A stretch of DNA of 56,628 nt from Dissophora ornata (Eukaryota; Mortierellomycota; Mortierellomycetes; Mortierellales; Mortierellaceae): positions 1 through 56,628 of the forward strand of contig MU616618.1 of the NCBI GenBank assembly GCA_025201705.1, written 5' to 3'. Below the pieces are notes generated by a model. It was given only the letters and a program-made list of their open reading frames with translations. It had not been told where the DNA came from and did not search any database. The position numbers and the translations under genes are program-made. This document shows, one piece after another, positions 12,114-25,076 of the stretch. Within the stretch, counting starts at the first letter, position 1. Every line of letters begins with the position of its first letter.

Positions 12114-13730
12114 CTAGGATGAACAGCCACAACGCAGAGTTTGGTGTCTCCTATTGTTCTCCAGATCGGCTTGCAGTTTCAACTGTTCAATATCCAATCT
12201 CCTGTGCTCGAGTTGAATTCTTTCTCTCTCGTTAACGATCTCTGCCTGGATCTTCTTCACCTGCATATCCAACAAGAGGACCTGCAGTTCTGCCTCTTTG
12301 TTCTTGAGCTCCAGCTTCTTCCTTTCAAATGCAAGCCTCTCCTTTTCCAACTCTATCCTTTGATCATCTTCGCTCTCCACTTTCTTTCGCTTGATCTCCT
12401 GTTCATCCGTGGCCGTGCTTTCTAATCCCTCCACAGGCTCAACTAGGTCGGTCCCAGTGGAAGCGGTGTCTCGATGCCTTTTCGTTCGCTCCGCTGCGTC
12501 TTGCCAGTCTTGTGCTTGTTTATTGAAAATCCAGTTCCAGCGCGGAGTATTGACGCTTTCATTTTCGCTGTTCTCGCCACTTTCCTGTTCGCCTGCATTG
12601 CACGCGACGGGTGGGGTTGCATTGGTTGTGAGATCCATCTGCGCTGCAGAATTCAAAGCGAATGATTTTGACCAGACTGGATCAAGGATATGGTAAAAGT
12701 GGCATAGAATCCGGACCCCATCCTGCAACTTGTTGTTCGGTTCCTTGTCAGGGTTGTTGGCTCTGTTGATCAAAGCATTAGCCTTTTTCCACTTGTCCTT
12801 CATGTTCCCGATCTTGTTCTTAATTTGTTGTGCATCCACGGGGTTCTCGGTCGAGAATCTTGAGTTGAACTTTTGCGCAATCTCTTCGCGAACTTTTGTT
12901 TTTGGCTTGAGGTGGCTGTTCTTTGCGAGTGCACCATCCAGAAGAGACCACGTATTTGGGTCCGACAGTAGCGTGGCAATATATGTCTCCTCTTCGATGG
13001 AGAAGATGTGCGCCTTCCCTCTGCCTCTATTGTCTGTTTTGTCTGTTTTGTCTGTTTGTGAGAGTGTGAGAATCTCTGCAGTGTCTGACTGTTTTCTCCT
13101 GCTGCCGGATGAGGAAGTAAAGATCAATGCCGAAGACAAGGCCGAGGGAGATACGGACGACGAAGCTGGAGAGGGTATAGAGGACATGGCAGGGGAGGAT
13201 AGGTTCGAGTTCCGTACAAGGGTCGGCGGCCTGTCGCTCGTAGGCGAAAAGGGCCGTCTTGCAATACCCGACTCTACGGAAGACGGCGGTGATGGAAGCA
13301 TGCTCTCCATATAAGGATGTCGCCCTTGAACCTGCTGCTGTTGCTGATGATGGTGATGATGATGATGCTGCAGCGGTTGTTGATGTTCCTGATGCAAGTG
13401 TTGCGAGGGTTGTTGGTGTTGCGCATGCATGTACTGCGGCTGCTGTTGGTTCTGCCCTCTACCCAGAGCCTTGTCCACGCGAAGAGAATCTCTTTGAGGA
13501 AGTTGTCCATGAGGTTTGGCGCGTTCAGGTCTCGGCTGTTTATGGTTCATTGCATAAGAGTCCTGCTCTGAATCTAGTGGTTCTGGTGCAATGTTGGTAG
13601 TGCGCTGCGGGTTATCGCTTTTGTTCTGTGGACGATGAAGGGGCTGTGACACTGGATCGGGTTTCGGTTGTCGGTCGCCAGGAACATGTTGCGGTGAACT
13701 TGGTATTTGAGACTCGTCCGCGATAGTCAT
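12114..13730 (-). CDS. Myb/SANT-like DNA-binding domain protein
   Basis: A single minus-strand exon encodes about 538 residues from the ATG at 13730. The frame stays open upstream to 14048, but the upstream part does not look coding. Residues 1-240 are low complexity: Pro/Gln-rich, with a His7 run and a Gln5 run near 120-140 and Ser-rich sequence after. Residues about 241-355 form a Myb/SANT-like (trihelix-type) domain with the expected spaced Trp/aromatic core: FSIEEETYIATLLSDPNTW, IKNKIGNMKDKWKKAN, then HFYHILDPVW. Residues about 470-535 form a strongly charged coiled coil (EKERLAFERKKLELKNKEAE) that likely dimerises. This layout is typical of nuclear regulators, some derived from DNA transposons. 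No transposase lies nearby and there are no disruptions. Confidence 0.85.
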   Translation of the reverse strand: MTIADESQIPSSPQHVPGDRQPKPDPVSQPLHRPQNKSDNPQRTTNIAPEPLDSEQDSYAMNHKQPRPERAKPHGQLPQRDSLRVDKALGRGQNQQQPQYMHAQHQQPSQHLHQEHQQPLQHHHHHHHQQQQQVQGRHPYMESMLPSPPSSVESGIARRPFSPTSDRPPTLVRNSNLSSPAMSSIPSPASSSVSPSALSSALIFTSSSGSRRKQSDTAEILTLSQTDKTDKTDNRGRGKAHIFSIEEETYIATLLSDPNTWSLLDGALAKNSHLKPKTKVREEIAQKFNSRFSTENPVDAQQIKNKIGNMKDKWKKANALINRANNPDKEPNNKLQDGVRILCHFYHILDPVWSKSFALNSAAQMDLTTNATPPVACNAGEQESGENSENESVNTPRWNWIFNKQAQDWQDAAERTKRHRDTASTGTDLVEPVEGLESTATDEQEIKRKKVESEDDQRIELEKERLAFERKKLELKNKEAELQVLLLDMQVKKIQAEIVNERERIQLEHRRLDIEQLKLQADLENNRRHQTLRCGCSS

Positions 13731-14523
13731 GGCAAAAAATCTTTGTAGATTGGAGTGGTGGACAACGGAGTGGGAAGAAAGTGCGTTGGACAAGGTGGGG
13801 GAAGGAAAAATCAATAAAAGAGTGCGAGCGAGAACCACTTGGGCGGGAGGGCGCACGGGGCGCTCCCCCCAGCCCCTCCCGTTCCTTTGGAAATCATGCT
13901 CACGATGATCGTGAACAACATCGCGGATAGTTTTTTTCAGATCTGGTTTTTTTTTGTAAAGTCGGGTGAGGCTAAATGGCATGTACTGCGAGGAAAAAAA
14001 TCCTCCCCGTGTTTGAGGTACGTACAGGACGCCAATCCGGCAGAGCATACATTCTCGATGTCATCTACACTGAGCAGATCGGATCTGGACTCGCAGCTAT
14101 TTCATGATATTCACGATATTCATGACACAACAGCTTGCCCTAGTACGCCACCAAAACAGGCAAGTATTTTCGGTCGTCATGCAGACCATCCTTTTATTTC
14201 TTACAAGTGGGTCGTGATTATTTATTTTTCTATCCTCAGTTCTAAAACCGTTCCTCGCTTTCATGCACGCTTTCAGATGTTTAAGGGATCACCGAGGTGT
14301 TTGGAAGATTTCATGCGGCGAAATATGCATGGGAAGGCAAAAAGAGACCACCGCGTTCATCCTGAAAGCGCCCAAAGCGCTTTTAGATCTGATATGAGGC
14401 TACGCGCGCCTATCCCTTCCTTATACATCTGAAAGCGTGCATGAAAGAAAAAAAACGCGTGTTTTATTCATTCAAAGAAACACGCAGCCTACGGCCATCC
14501 TCAGTTCTAAAATCGCTCGTTAT
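13731..14523. other. Intergenic region with nested repeat structure
   Basis: No gene is visible. The right half holds a long perfect inverted repeat inside a pair of direct repeats (listed separately). The left part is the upstream region of the Myb/SANT gene. Confidence 0.6.
14232..14512. repeat. Inverted repeat nested in direct repeats (MITE-like)
   Basis: A perfect 23-bp inverted repeat has arms at 14258-14280 (begins CTTTCATGCACGC) and 14425-14447 (ends GCGTGCATGAAAG), separated by 144 bp. Outside it, a 16-bp direct repeat (ATCCTCAGTTCTAAAA) lies at 14232-14247 and 14497-14512. There is no obvious short target-site duplication at the arm ends and no coding capacity. It could be a small non-autonomous element or a transcribed hairpin. 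Confidence 0.7.
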
Positions 14524-16050
14524 TCAGTCAAGTACCAAGATGTGATGGGTATTCATCAATTTTTTTGCGCTATAGAAATATTCTGGGTCCGTACTGAACT
14601 GCCCACGGAATTTCCGGAGGCGTGGCCACGTCTTGATGATCCACTGGATCTCTTCTGGCCCCATTTTTTGGTGATTGCTCTTGAACCCAAAGAACTCAAG
14701 TCGCGCCAGCGTCGACAGGGCACCTAGCCCTGCATCTAGCTGTAGTTGCAACGTCCGATACAAATATGGGTTACGGTATGAAGAGCTGGGAATAAGGTTC
14801 AGGACCCGCAGTCGCGTCAGGGTCGCGAGTCTCTCAAAGACAAGTCGTTGATGTGTATCAAAGGGGCTGTTGGGAAAGGGTTCGTGTTCCTCTTTGCTCT
14901 CCAGAGTCACGACCGGCTCCATGTCGATATTGAAATGAAGCTTCTCCAGGTTGAGTGCCACCCAAGGTGATCCATTGACGATATCCATGTAGCGGATCCT
15001 ACCGACGGAGAGTTCTGTTAGCTGGGGCATCGACGAAAGGATTGTCTGGATCATCGAACTTGTCACGTCTACACAATCGACAAGATCCAATGTCTTGATT
15101 TTCGAAGCATTCTTTCCTAGAGCTTCCATGGATCGAGGTCCAAATCCAGTACTCTGGGCACGAAGTCTCGTCAGCCTGTTCATTCCCTCCAAAGCCGCCG
15201 CCAGATCCAGATCACCAAATTCGTAGCCCATCAAATCCAGTTCCTCTAGCTCGGGCCAAGAACCAGCTACCATGGCCGCACCAAACCCTTTCAATGGGAA
15301 CGTGATATGTTCAGAGCTTCGCCAATAGAGACTTTGAAGCTTCGGACAGTGCAGGAGCAAGTCCAAGCCATCACCGCCTCTCATGGGTCCTTCCACGACC
15401 AAGTGCGTTAGCCTGGCGGTTCCTACAATTGTGTCATTCCATATCGGAAGAGTCGTATACTTGACATGAAGCTTGTCAATGGTCAGACAGGCAGACCAGA
15501 ACGCAGCAGCAGCCTGCAGGGCTTGAACCACTGGTCCCTGGAGTGTTAACGTCTGGAGTCTTTTGCAGAGTGCGATTGCTCTCCCAAATTCGGGGCTGAG
15601 GGCGATGATGCTTGCAGTGGGCGAGATGGTAAGGTGTTCTAGTGTTGCCTGGTGGTTCTCGACGAGCATTCTCCAATTATCGTAGTGCATCGTCCTGTGG
15701 TAAAATCCTGTGAGCGTAAGACGCGTGAGGTGACGGCACTCCTTGAGCTCCATATGCTCCCAAGCGTCACAGCTGGAGATGGTGAGGTGTTTGATCCGGT
15801 CTTTGTTTTTCATGAGGGTCCCGAGCTCTGGCAGGGGGAAGGCGCCATTGCGGAGAATGAGGGATTGCCAGATGAGGGGGATGAATGACTCGTACCACTC
15901 CTTGCAGCAGGAGGCACAAGCGATGATTGCGGATGGGCTGAGAAACTGGCCGATGGCTGTCCTGACCTCCTCGAGCTCGAGGGCATGGTGCATGGTGAAT
16001 GTCAAAGGGTTGTCGACTGTGGTAGGAGGAGAAGAGTAATGGTTTTGCAT
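14524..16050 (-). CDS. F-box-like / LRR protein (1)
   Basis: A minus-strand intronless frame of about 508 residues is read from the ATG at 16050; in-frame ATGs at 16149 and 15993 are alternatives. An F-box-like segment near the N terminus (LELEEVRTAIGQFLSPSAIIACASCCKEWYESFIPLIW) shows the family pattern of hydrophobic helix, conserved Cys and terminal Trp. Downstream, leucine-rich-repeat-like segments recur (LTLSSCD-, LTRLTLTGFY-, LQTLTLQGP-, LEELDLMGY- and IKTLDLVDCVDV-type). F-box proteins bind SKP1 through the F-box and recruit substrates to SCF ubiquitin ligases through the LRRs; the substrate here is unknown. The gene is divergent from calcineurin, sharing about 225 bp of upstream DNA. 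Four similar genes lie in this window. Confidence 0.85.
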   Translation of the reverse strand: MQNHYSSPPTTVDNPLTFTMHHALELEEVRTAIGQFLSPSAIIACASCCKEWYESFIPLIWQSLILRNGAFPLPELGTLMKNKDRIKHLTISSCDAWEHMELKECRHLTRLTLTGFYHRTMHYDNWRMLVENHQATLEHLTISPTASIIALSPEFGRAIALCKRLQTLTLQGPVVQALQAAAAFWSACLTIDKLHVKYTTLPIWNDTIVGTARLTHLVVEGPMRGGDGLDLLLHCPKLQSLYWRSSEHITFPLKGFGAAMVAGSWPELEELDLMGYEFGDLDLAAALEGMNRLTRLRAQSTGFGPRSMEALGKNASKIKTLDLVDCVDVTSSMIQTILSSMPQLTELSVGRIRYMDIVNGSPWVALNLEKLHFNIDMEPVVTLESKEEHEPFPNSPFDTHQRLVFERLATLTRLRVLNLIPSSSYRNPYLYRTLQLQLDAGLGALSTLARLEFFGFKSNHQKMGPEEIQWIIKTWPRLRKFRGQFSTDPEYFYSAKKLMNTHHILVLD

Positions 16051-16275
16051 GTCGAAGACGATGGTGTGGCTATGCATTGAGCACGAGGCTAAGGACCCTA
16101 CAGGAACATAGGAACATGGGAACAAAGGAACACAGGGGTTTTGGTCCATGCCATGGGCTGATTCGAGTGCGGCATAGACGCCATCACCCCCTTGGCATTA
16201 GCACGCCCTTTGTTGTCTCAGCCAATGTGAATCCATCTTTCCTTCCTTCCCACTTCTCTTCCATCCCTGCAGCAA

Positions 16276-19068
<2,793 letters not shown>

Positions 19069-19220
19069 AGGGGTTTTAAGCGGTTCCTTTCAAAGGAGAC
19101 ATCTGTAGATGAGGATCATTACGCAGTTATGTAATTTATAAACTTGCATCGAAAGAAAAACAGTGGCGCTGTTCAATTACTCCATTGTTTCTTTCGAACA
19201 ATGATTATTTTTATTTTATT

Positions 19221-21052
19221 TTACTCGGTCTTCTTCTTGTCGGCGAGGACAGCGGCAGTGGTAGCATCCGAGGACGATCCTTCACCAGCATCGCTATTCT
19301 GCTCATCTGTTTTTCCAAAGTAGCTAAAGACCAACTCCTTGATACGGTGGGCGGCAGCACCAGCCTGCTCAGTCAAATGCACAGATTCCTGGGTACGATC
19401 CTCTTGGTTCTTCGTACGTTCCTTCATCTTGATTTTCCCCTCCTTGATCTCCTGAGCTGTATGCAATGCCGCCAACCTCGAAGTATGCAAAAACGCCCTC
19501 CTCGAGATTCCAGCGCCATCAAAATAAACCAAGGTAAAGTTCTTCAGCCCCTCCAAAGCTTCTGTGACAAGTTCCTTTGCGTCTGGTCCAAGAGCTCTTC
19601 CTGCCAGCTCCTGAGTTGCGGAGATGGCAGGTGCAGAGACAATTCCAATGGATTCCTCTGTAGCCTGGATAAGGATCCCTGCAGAATTCAGGATGGAATA
19701 ACAAACGTTCTGCATGGTAGAGTATGACTGGGGGTCATCTTTGGAGGTCCAGTATTTGATGGCTCGATAACCAGAGTCAAGGGCCTTGGTGACGATGGCA
19801 GTCTTGAGGCGGGAGGTGACAGAGAAGGTTGCACGGGAGACTTTGGTGATGTTGCGGATGCGGTTCTTGATGAAGGGTGAGATCTTGAGGGGTTTGCGGC
19901 TTTCGGGGATTTTGGAGTTGAGGTTGGTGCTCGAGCTATTATTGCAGAAGGGATCGCAGGAGGGATAAAAAAGGGCGATAGGGGTGTTACTTTGTTGGAA
20001 ATATGACGATGTTCACACACGTAAAGCACTGGATGTGCAGATAGACAGACAACGAGGAAGAGGAGGAGAAAGGGAGGTGGGAGGGGAGTCTTACGAGGTG
20101 ATGCCACCAGCAACAGCAGTTGCACCTTTGATCATGCTCTCGCCAAAGTACTGAGAGGCGCTGGTGAGGTAATTGGCCATGTCATCGGTCGAAGGAACCG
20201 AGACCTTGAGCTTCAGAGGCTTATCTTCCTATGATTTTTTTTAACAAGCAAAGGTATCCATTAGAAACATGTGTAATGAAACCATACGATCATCACAAAA
20301 AAGGGTCTTGCTATTTCGCTGTCTCCATGACTTGCCTGTTCGTCGCGCGGCTCGATAGCCTCGATGATCACGGGCGACTTTTGATTCTCGGAGAGGGAGA
20401 CATTATCATCGTCATCCACCTCGACGCCCTCGCTGTCGAGGACGCCGAAGATCTGACCAACGTCATCGACGAGAGCAAGCTGGTTTCGCAACTGGTGCTG
20501 GTTCGTGTAGATGATCCTGTCTGTCAGCAGATTCTCCAACGCTGTGATGTCAGATTCAGAGGCCCTGTTTTAAAAAAAAAAAAAATGTGGAGAGTAAAAT
20601 AAAATGAATGATGTGTGTGTGACGACATGGGCGGTCATTGAAAGGGAGGGAGGGAAAAATATTCTGAGTGGCTAAAAAACTTACTCTGGCAGCTCCAACT
20701 CCAGGAATCCATCACCCGCGACCGAGAACCTCCAAGACCTATCCCCAGTCTTTTGAGCAGTCGATCTCGGCATCAATGGATGCGTGATCAAACTCTTGTA
20801 CGACTTTGAAGGCGTTTCATTTGTCTCTAATGTCATAAACGTTGTAGGAGGTGCGTTCGATCCATCCTGTCCATCAGCCACAGGGATAGCACCGGGCAGA
20901 GCAGACGAGTAGATTCGAAGTTCGCCATGACCGATCGGTTTTTTTTTTTTGGTGGTGGCACTGGTGAGTTGGTTGATGGTAGCTTTGGGGATAGCTAGAA
21001 TTACCTGCACCACGGATGGCGCGTCATCGGGAGGGGAAGAGCTGGTTGACAT
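19221..21052 (-). CDS. Senescence/spartin-domain protein
   Basis: Four minus-strand exons, 21052-20685, 20564-20336, 20228-20095 and 19935-19221, give 481 residues. The N-terminal half is a beta-rich region (GELRIYSSALPGAI, SWRFSVAGDGFLELELPE). The C-terminal half carries the senescence domain seen in plant ERD7/senescence-associated proteins and animal spartin: YLTSASQYFGESMIKGA, FIKNRIRNITKVSRATFSV and ATEESIGIVSAPAISATQEL. Such proteins associate with lipid droplets or other membranes; this is family knowledge, not seen here. The start at 21052 is favoured over 21127 because a TATAAAAG box at 21141-21134 places transcription start between them. The junction EQ|EDKP is best explained by a GC-AG intron (donor CAG|GCAAGT at 20335). 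The gene is convergent with calcineurin, 152 bp apart. Confidence 0.85.
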
Positions 21053-21976
21053 GTCAAGCTGTAGAGGAGATAGGGGTGCGAGGGGGAAGAAAGGGCGATA
21101 ATGAGTATAAGAGCGAGCGGTCGGCATGAAAGCCTTTTATACGCGAATGTGTTGCGAGATCACAGACGACGTGCGCGTGTAGACTGGCAAAGTTCATGAT
21201 TTTTTTCAGAGTCCAGACGAGACTGCAACTCTATGAAAAAATCTCAGAGCAACGCGTTTCAGCTGACCAATCAAACGACGCGAGTCAAACACAGCTTGCT
21301 TGAGATGTTCATTCTGTTTATTCACAGCAATCTTGCCTCTGGACTTATGGCTGACAATTTTTTGTTCTTCCATTGACATTGTTAAAGACGAGAGTGATGG
21401 AGACAAGTCTGACGAGAGCAAACCGTCCCCCGTCGATGGTTACTGCGAGGGTTGCCGTGGGCTTTCGCTCTTTCGCTATCCTGCATAGTAAGTTCACTTG
21501 ACTTCTTTTAAGACTACGTGTCTACACTTTATAAATACAATACACCGGCCCTATCACCACTAACTATGCCTGGTACGCGGTCGGGGTCTCTTTCTCCATA
21601 ACAGAGCTCATGCCCAAGTAATGCAGACGTGCACGCTCACTGGGCAGCTCTATTCTTGGATCTCCCTTTCCAAGGATCAATGGCTAATTCTGACGTTAAC
21701 TGTTCTCACTCCCCTCAATTATTGAAGGGGGGATGTATGTACTTTTGTCTGTTTCAAGGCTCTAAATAAAAGTGGTCCTAGTAAAATATATAAGCATGAG
21801 TGATCTACCAGTTCCACTCCACGTTTTCGTTCAATTCTCTGTTTCTCGACACCTTCATTACTCACGAAAATCTATAACACTCTGTCTGGTTTTCAAACTC
21901 CCAATCACACGCTGTCGCACTCTCGTGCGTACACTCCACCGCGATCTCTATATCTACGCCGCCGCCGCCAAAAAAA
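21053..21976. other. Divergent promoter region
   Basis: This separates the divergent senescence-domain and small secreted protein genes. Besides the TATA box listed separately, a TATATAAG sequence lies near 21788-21795 on the plus strand, upstream of the small secreted protein. No coding sequence is supportable. Confidence 0.55.
21134..21141 (-). promoter_or_regulatory. TATA box of senescence-domain gene
   Basis: TATAAAAG on the minus strand, about 82 bp upstream of the chosen ATG (21052). An initiation site about 30 bp downstream would leave the alternative ATG at 21127 outside the mRNA. Confidence 0.65.
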
Positions 21977-22207
21977 ATGGTCTCGTTCAACACCTGTGCC
22001 TTGGTCATCGCCGTCGCATATCTCTCCATCATGATCCACCACTCCTCTGCAGCCCCAGTCGCTCAATGTACCAAGGCAGGAGACTACAACCCGGACCAGA
22101 CTAACCCAGGCACATTTTGGGTTTGCGAGGACAGCAAGAACGCAATAAAGTACAGTTGTGAAGAAGGTCAAAAGTGGGACCAGAGCGATGGCTGTGTGAG
22201 AATGTGA
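21977..22207 (+). CDS. Small secreted chitin-binding-like protein
   Basis: This intronless 76-residue protein starts at ATG 21977, just after a CGCCGCCGCC/A-rich leader. A hydrophobic signal peptide (CALVIAVAYLSIMI) with a likely cleavage site near residue 25 (HHSSAA|PVAQ) leaves a mature chain of about 50 residues with four cysteines (31, 50, 61, 73). The pattern C-x-G-x-Y-x-P, then FWVC, then Y-S-C-x-x-G-x-x-W and a final Cys resembles the peritrophin-A/CBM14 chitin-binding fold in short form. It would be secreted to the cell wall or outside and may bind chitin, either its own wall or a partner's; this is inferred. An AATAAA lies near 22390. Being cysteine-rich and tiny, it could also be called an effector-like protein. 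Confidence 0.8.
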   Translation: MVSFNTCALVIAVAYLSIMIHHSSAAPVAQCTKAGDYNPDQTNPGTFWVCEDSKNAIKYSCEEGQKWDQSDGCVRM

Positions 22208-23459
22208 AAGAAGAGGCAGTCTAATTTTCCTTTCAAGGTTAGGAAAGAATGAGGTTTTTTGCAATTGTTCGTTTGGAGTGCATGAGTCTCTTCGTTATTG
22301 CGCATGGGAGATTGACTAACTGACTGATTTGCAATAGAATGACAACAGAGCCATAAGCTTGCACCTAAAACAAAGCGTCCCAGGGCAAAAAATAAAAAGG
22401 GATGCGGGGAGGTTTGATCCTCCCGAGGAAATTTTCAAATTTGATTTAGGCTTGAAAGTTTTGCTGTTTGAGCTACGCTACGCATCCATACCTTTATGTT
22501 TTCAATCAGGACTTTTATGCCCATCTCTCTTTCCCGATTCTTATTCGGATTGGACACGGTTGCTGCGGCGCGAAAAAAAAAGTGCAGTCCAAAAAATTGG
22601 GACCGAAGTTACTGCGCCCACTTGAAGTTAAAAATGGCCTGCGTTTTGGATCAGGAAGCTTGCATCCTGGGCATTAATCTCCACGACACCGTCTGCATCC
22701 TGTGAGAGGGTCAACGAGATTGAAGAAACATCCAATGTAATACCCCCAGTCCGAGAGAGACGCGACGACAATAAGGCTGAGCAACTAATCCAACTAATCC
22801 TTACGAGAAGTGTCACCCAAGGATCGTGGAAGATGCTTCTTGAAAGCACTGCGACGAGGATAGAGCAGACGACCGTGCACATGTTCTCTTTCTTCCATCC
22901 CCAAGCCTAGGCCACATGTTTCCTCAATCCAATTGCGCCATTGTTGTACAGGCCTCCCAGAATGAAAGAAGTATCATCCTTGGGGTTGTGAAGAGATGCA
23001 AATTTCTGACTCGACAAAGAGGTTTTGAACGTCATTTTTGGGATGTCAACACGGACTATCGGTAGTCAGATTGGCAGTTTCAATGGTGTGAATGGATGCG
23101 AAACAACGGCGCCGCCACCGGCTATCAAAGTGCCATGTATTTGCACGTGACTAGCATTCTGCCGGCTGTTCTGGTTGTCAGTGTTGCTATTGTTGCCATT
23201 ATTATTGCTGTCGCCATGGCTGCCATGTTTTACGGCCGCCTCGTCCTCGACCGCGGCTTTGGTTCTGGTCCATGATGCTGAGATTAGAGATGGAGCTCGT
23301 TCATCGCATGGCATTTGCCGAGCCACAGTCATTTTGCGCACTGACGTTTTTCGGCTTTGATTGTTCTTCCATCGAAGTGCGGCGCCTTCCCTCATCGCTC
23401 AAAAATAGAGAATCGCCATACTGCATCACCCTTCCTGACTCACGATCTCTTGCAGAACA
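22208..23459. other. Intergenic region
   Basis: About 1.25 kb between the small secreted protein and an F-box gene. Open frames on both strands are short and show no recognisable protein. A pyrimidine-rich leader with a TTGCAG acceptor-like end immediately precedes the F-box ATG. Confidence 0.5.
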
Positions 23460-25076
23460 ATGGAGCAATGCAAAGTCAGCCTCTTTGACATTCCTCTTGT
23501 CCTCGACGAGATCGCCTCGAGGCTCGAGCTCAAGGACCTGCAACATTGCGTCCGTGTCAGCCGCTCCTTTTGGTCCTCCTTTGTCCCCTATCTGTGGCGC
23601 GACGTCCACTTTGATAGCCTTCGCAACCAGGAGAGACTCAAGTTGGACGACCCCAACTCCCCCTTCCTTTTGACCTCTGATGCCACCCCCGCAGAACGCC
23701 GAGAATACTACCATCATTCAATTCGGTCTATCCACCTGTCCGCCTCTCTTGCAGTCTGGCCCAATGTCAGTGACAGTCCTTGCTTCCCAAACCTCCGTCG
23801 ATTCAGGCTTCGGAATCAAAATAGAAGCGGTGAGGACGACCCCACATTTACTGTGCCTCATGTTCTGTCCTTCCTGGCAGTCCATTGGAATCTTCAGTCC
23901 ATTGAGCTATCCGATGTCGATGTCGGGCATGATTTCGGGCAGCGATTCCAAGCGGTCATGGCGGCTCTTCCGTATTTGACGCAACTCGTCCTTGATGTCA
24001 ACGGCAAACTCTCATTTCTGGACCACCTGTCACTACTTGAGGATTCTCAACGGCTAGAGAGATTACATCTGTCGATCGATTCGTCGCTCTTCGAGTACCA
24101 CGATATGCTGAAACCCCAGATCGAACTCTACTCGCAGAGGATGAAGGCGATGAAGCCGGAGGTCAGCAAGATCAAGGATTTGTTTCTGAATACCGAGCAT
24201 TTTGCAACGGTCATGGGTGACTACATGCAACGATGCCCGCTTCTGGAACGCCTGACTGTACGCACCATGTTGGTCGTGAAACCGACATTGGATTTGGCAG
24301 ACATTATTCAGGACCACTGCCCGAGGCTCAGGCACTTGGACGTCAGGAGTTTACATTTGAGCGATAACGCACAGGCTCGAATGATCGTAGCCTGTCGTAA
24401 AACAGAAGAACAAAGCCAGAGGAAATCTGGCCTGGAGTCACTCAAGATCCGACCTCATAAAGTCTCCGCAGAGACCACGTTGAATGCTATTCTGCTCCAT
24501 CGCGCGACGCTGACCTCGATAGCTGCCAATCAGGGTAAAGGCCTCGCAGCTTCAGGACTGCAGCTTATTTTGACGAACTGTGTCAATCTGAGATCCTTAA
24601 CTGTCAAGTTAGTCTTTTCGGATACGTTGCTGATCCCGATCGACGAGATTGAAGGTGAACGCTGGAACTGCCCTAACCTGCGGTCGCTTGCACTCCTGTC
24701 TGTTGACTATTGTACATCAAGAGGGCGAGATGATGCAGCAGATTATCTGAGGTACTTTTACAGGCAGGCGGGTATGGCCACGACATTGGAGACACTGTTG
24801 TTCCAGTTGAGCAATGCGGAGTGGGTGCCAACGCGGGTGCTGTTCTCGGATGGTATCAAAGAATTTCACAACCTGAAGCGACTGAGAGTCTTTGGTTTTC
24901 ACAAGGAAGAGGCTAGTTTGCTGAAAAAGCACCATGTGGAGTTGATGCTGCAGATGTGGCCTAAACTCGAGCAGCTGGGAGGTCTGTTGGATCACTATTG
25001 CACATCGGGCTTGGCTGCTTGGCTGACGAAAGCGCGACCAGACCTTGAGCTGAGCAGTGTTAGAAATTTGTTGTAG
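23460..25076 (+). CDS. F-box-like / LRR protein (2)
   Basis: An intronless 538-residue protein. The N-terminal F-box-like segment (FDIPLVLDEIASRLELKDLQ followed by HCVRVSRSFWSSFVPYLW) matches the arrangement of the other F-box genes here: a short hydrophobic lead, L-x-L-x-D-L, a conserved C-V-R-V-S, and the terminal YLWRDVHF. The rest is LRR-like, with L-x-x-L-x-L segments (LPYLTQLVLDVNGKLSF, CPRLRHLDVRSLHLSDN, CVNLRSLTVKLVF, CPNLRSLALLSVDY) and a closing W-P-K-L-E-Q-L-G motif found in its relatives. Predicted role: substrate receptor of an SCF ubiquitin ligase; the substrate is unknown. Confidence 0.88.
   Translation: MEQCKVSLFDIPLVLDEIASRLELKDLQHCVRVSRSFWSSFVPYLWRDVHFDSLRNQERLKLDDPNSPFLLTSDATPAERREYYHHSIRSIHLSASLAVWPNVSDSPCFPNLRRFRLRNQNRSGEDDPTFTVPHVLSFLAVHWNLQSIELSDVDVGHDFGQRFQAVMAALPYLTQLVLDVNGKLSFLDHLSLLEDSQRLERLHLSIDSSLFEYHDMLKPQIELYSQRMKAMKPEVSKIKDLFLNTEHFATVMGDYMQRCPLLERLTVRTMLVVKPTLDLADIIQDHCPRLRHLDVRSLHLSDNAQARMIVACRKTEEQSQRKSGLESLKIRPHKVSAETTLNAILLHRATLTSIAANQGKGLAASGLQLILTNCVNLRSLTVKLVFSDTLLIPIDEIEGERWNCPNLRSLALLSVDYCTSRGRDDAADYLRYFYRQAGMATTLETLLFQLSNAEWVPTRVLFSDGIKEFHNLKRLRVFGFHKEEASLLKKHHVELMLQMWPKLEQLGGLLDHYCTSGLAAWLTKARPDLELSSVRNLL

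Noticed and set aside
11803..12117. 104-codon plus-strand frame between the coiled-coil and Myb/SANT genes
   Set aside because: Asp/Asn-rich low complexity, no introns or motifs, and it runs into the stop of the convergent gene.
13274..13600. Val/Leu/Met-rich frames on the plus strand opposite the Myb/SANT gene
   Set aside because: Antisense shadows of its His/Gln/Asn-coding triplet repeats.
22378..22436. GGTTTGATCCTCCC resembling a tRNA T-loop
   Set aside because: No matching acceptor, D or anticodon stems could be drawn around it.
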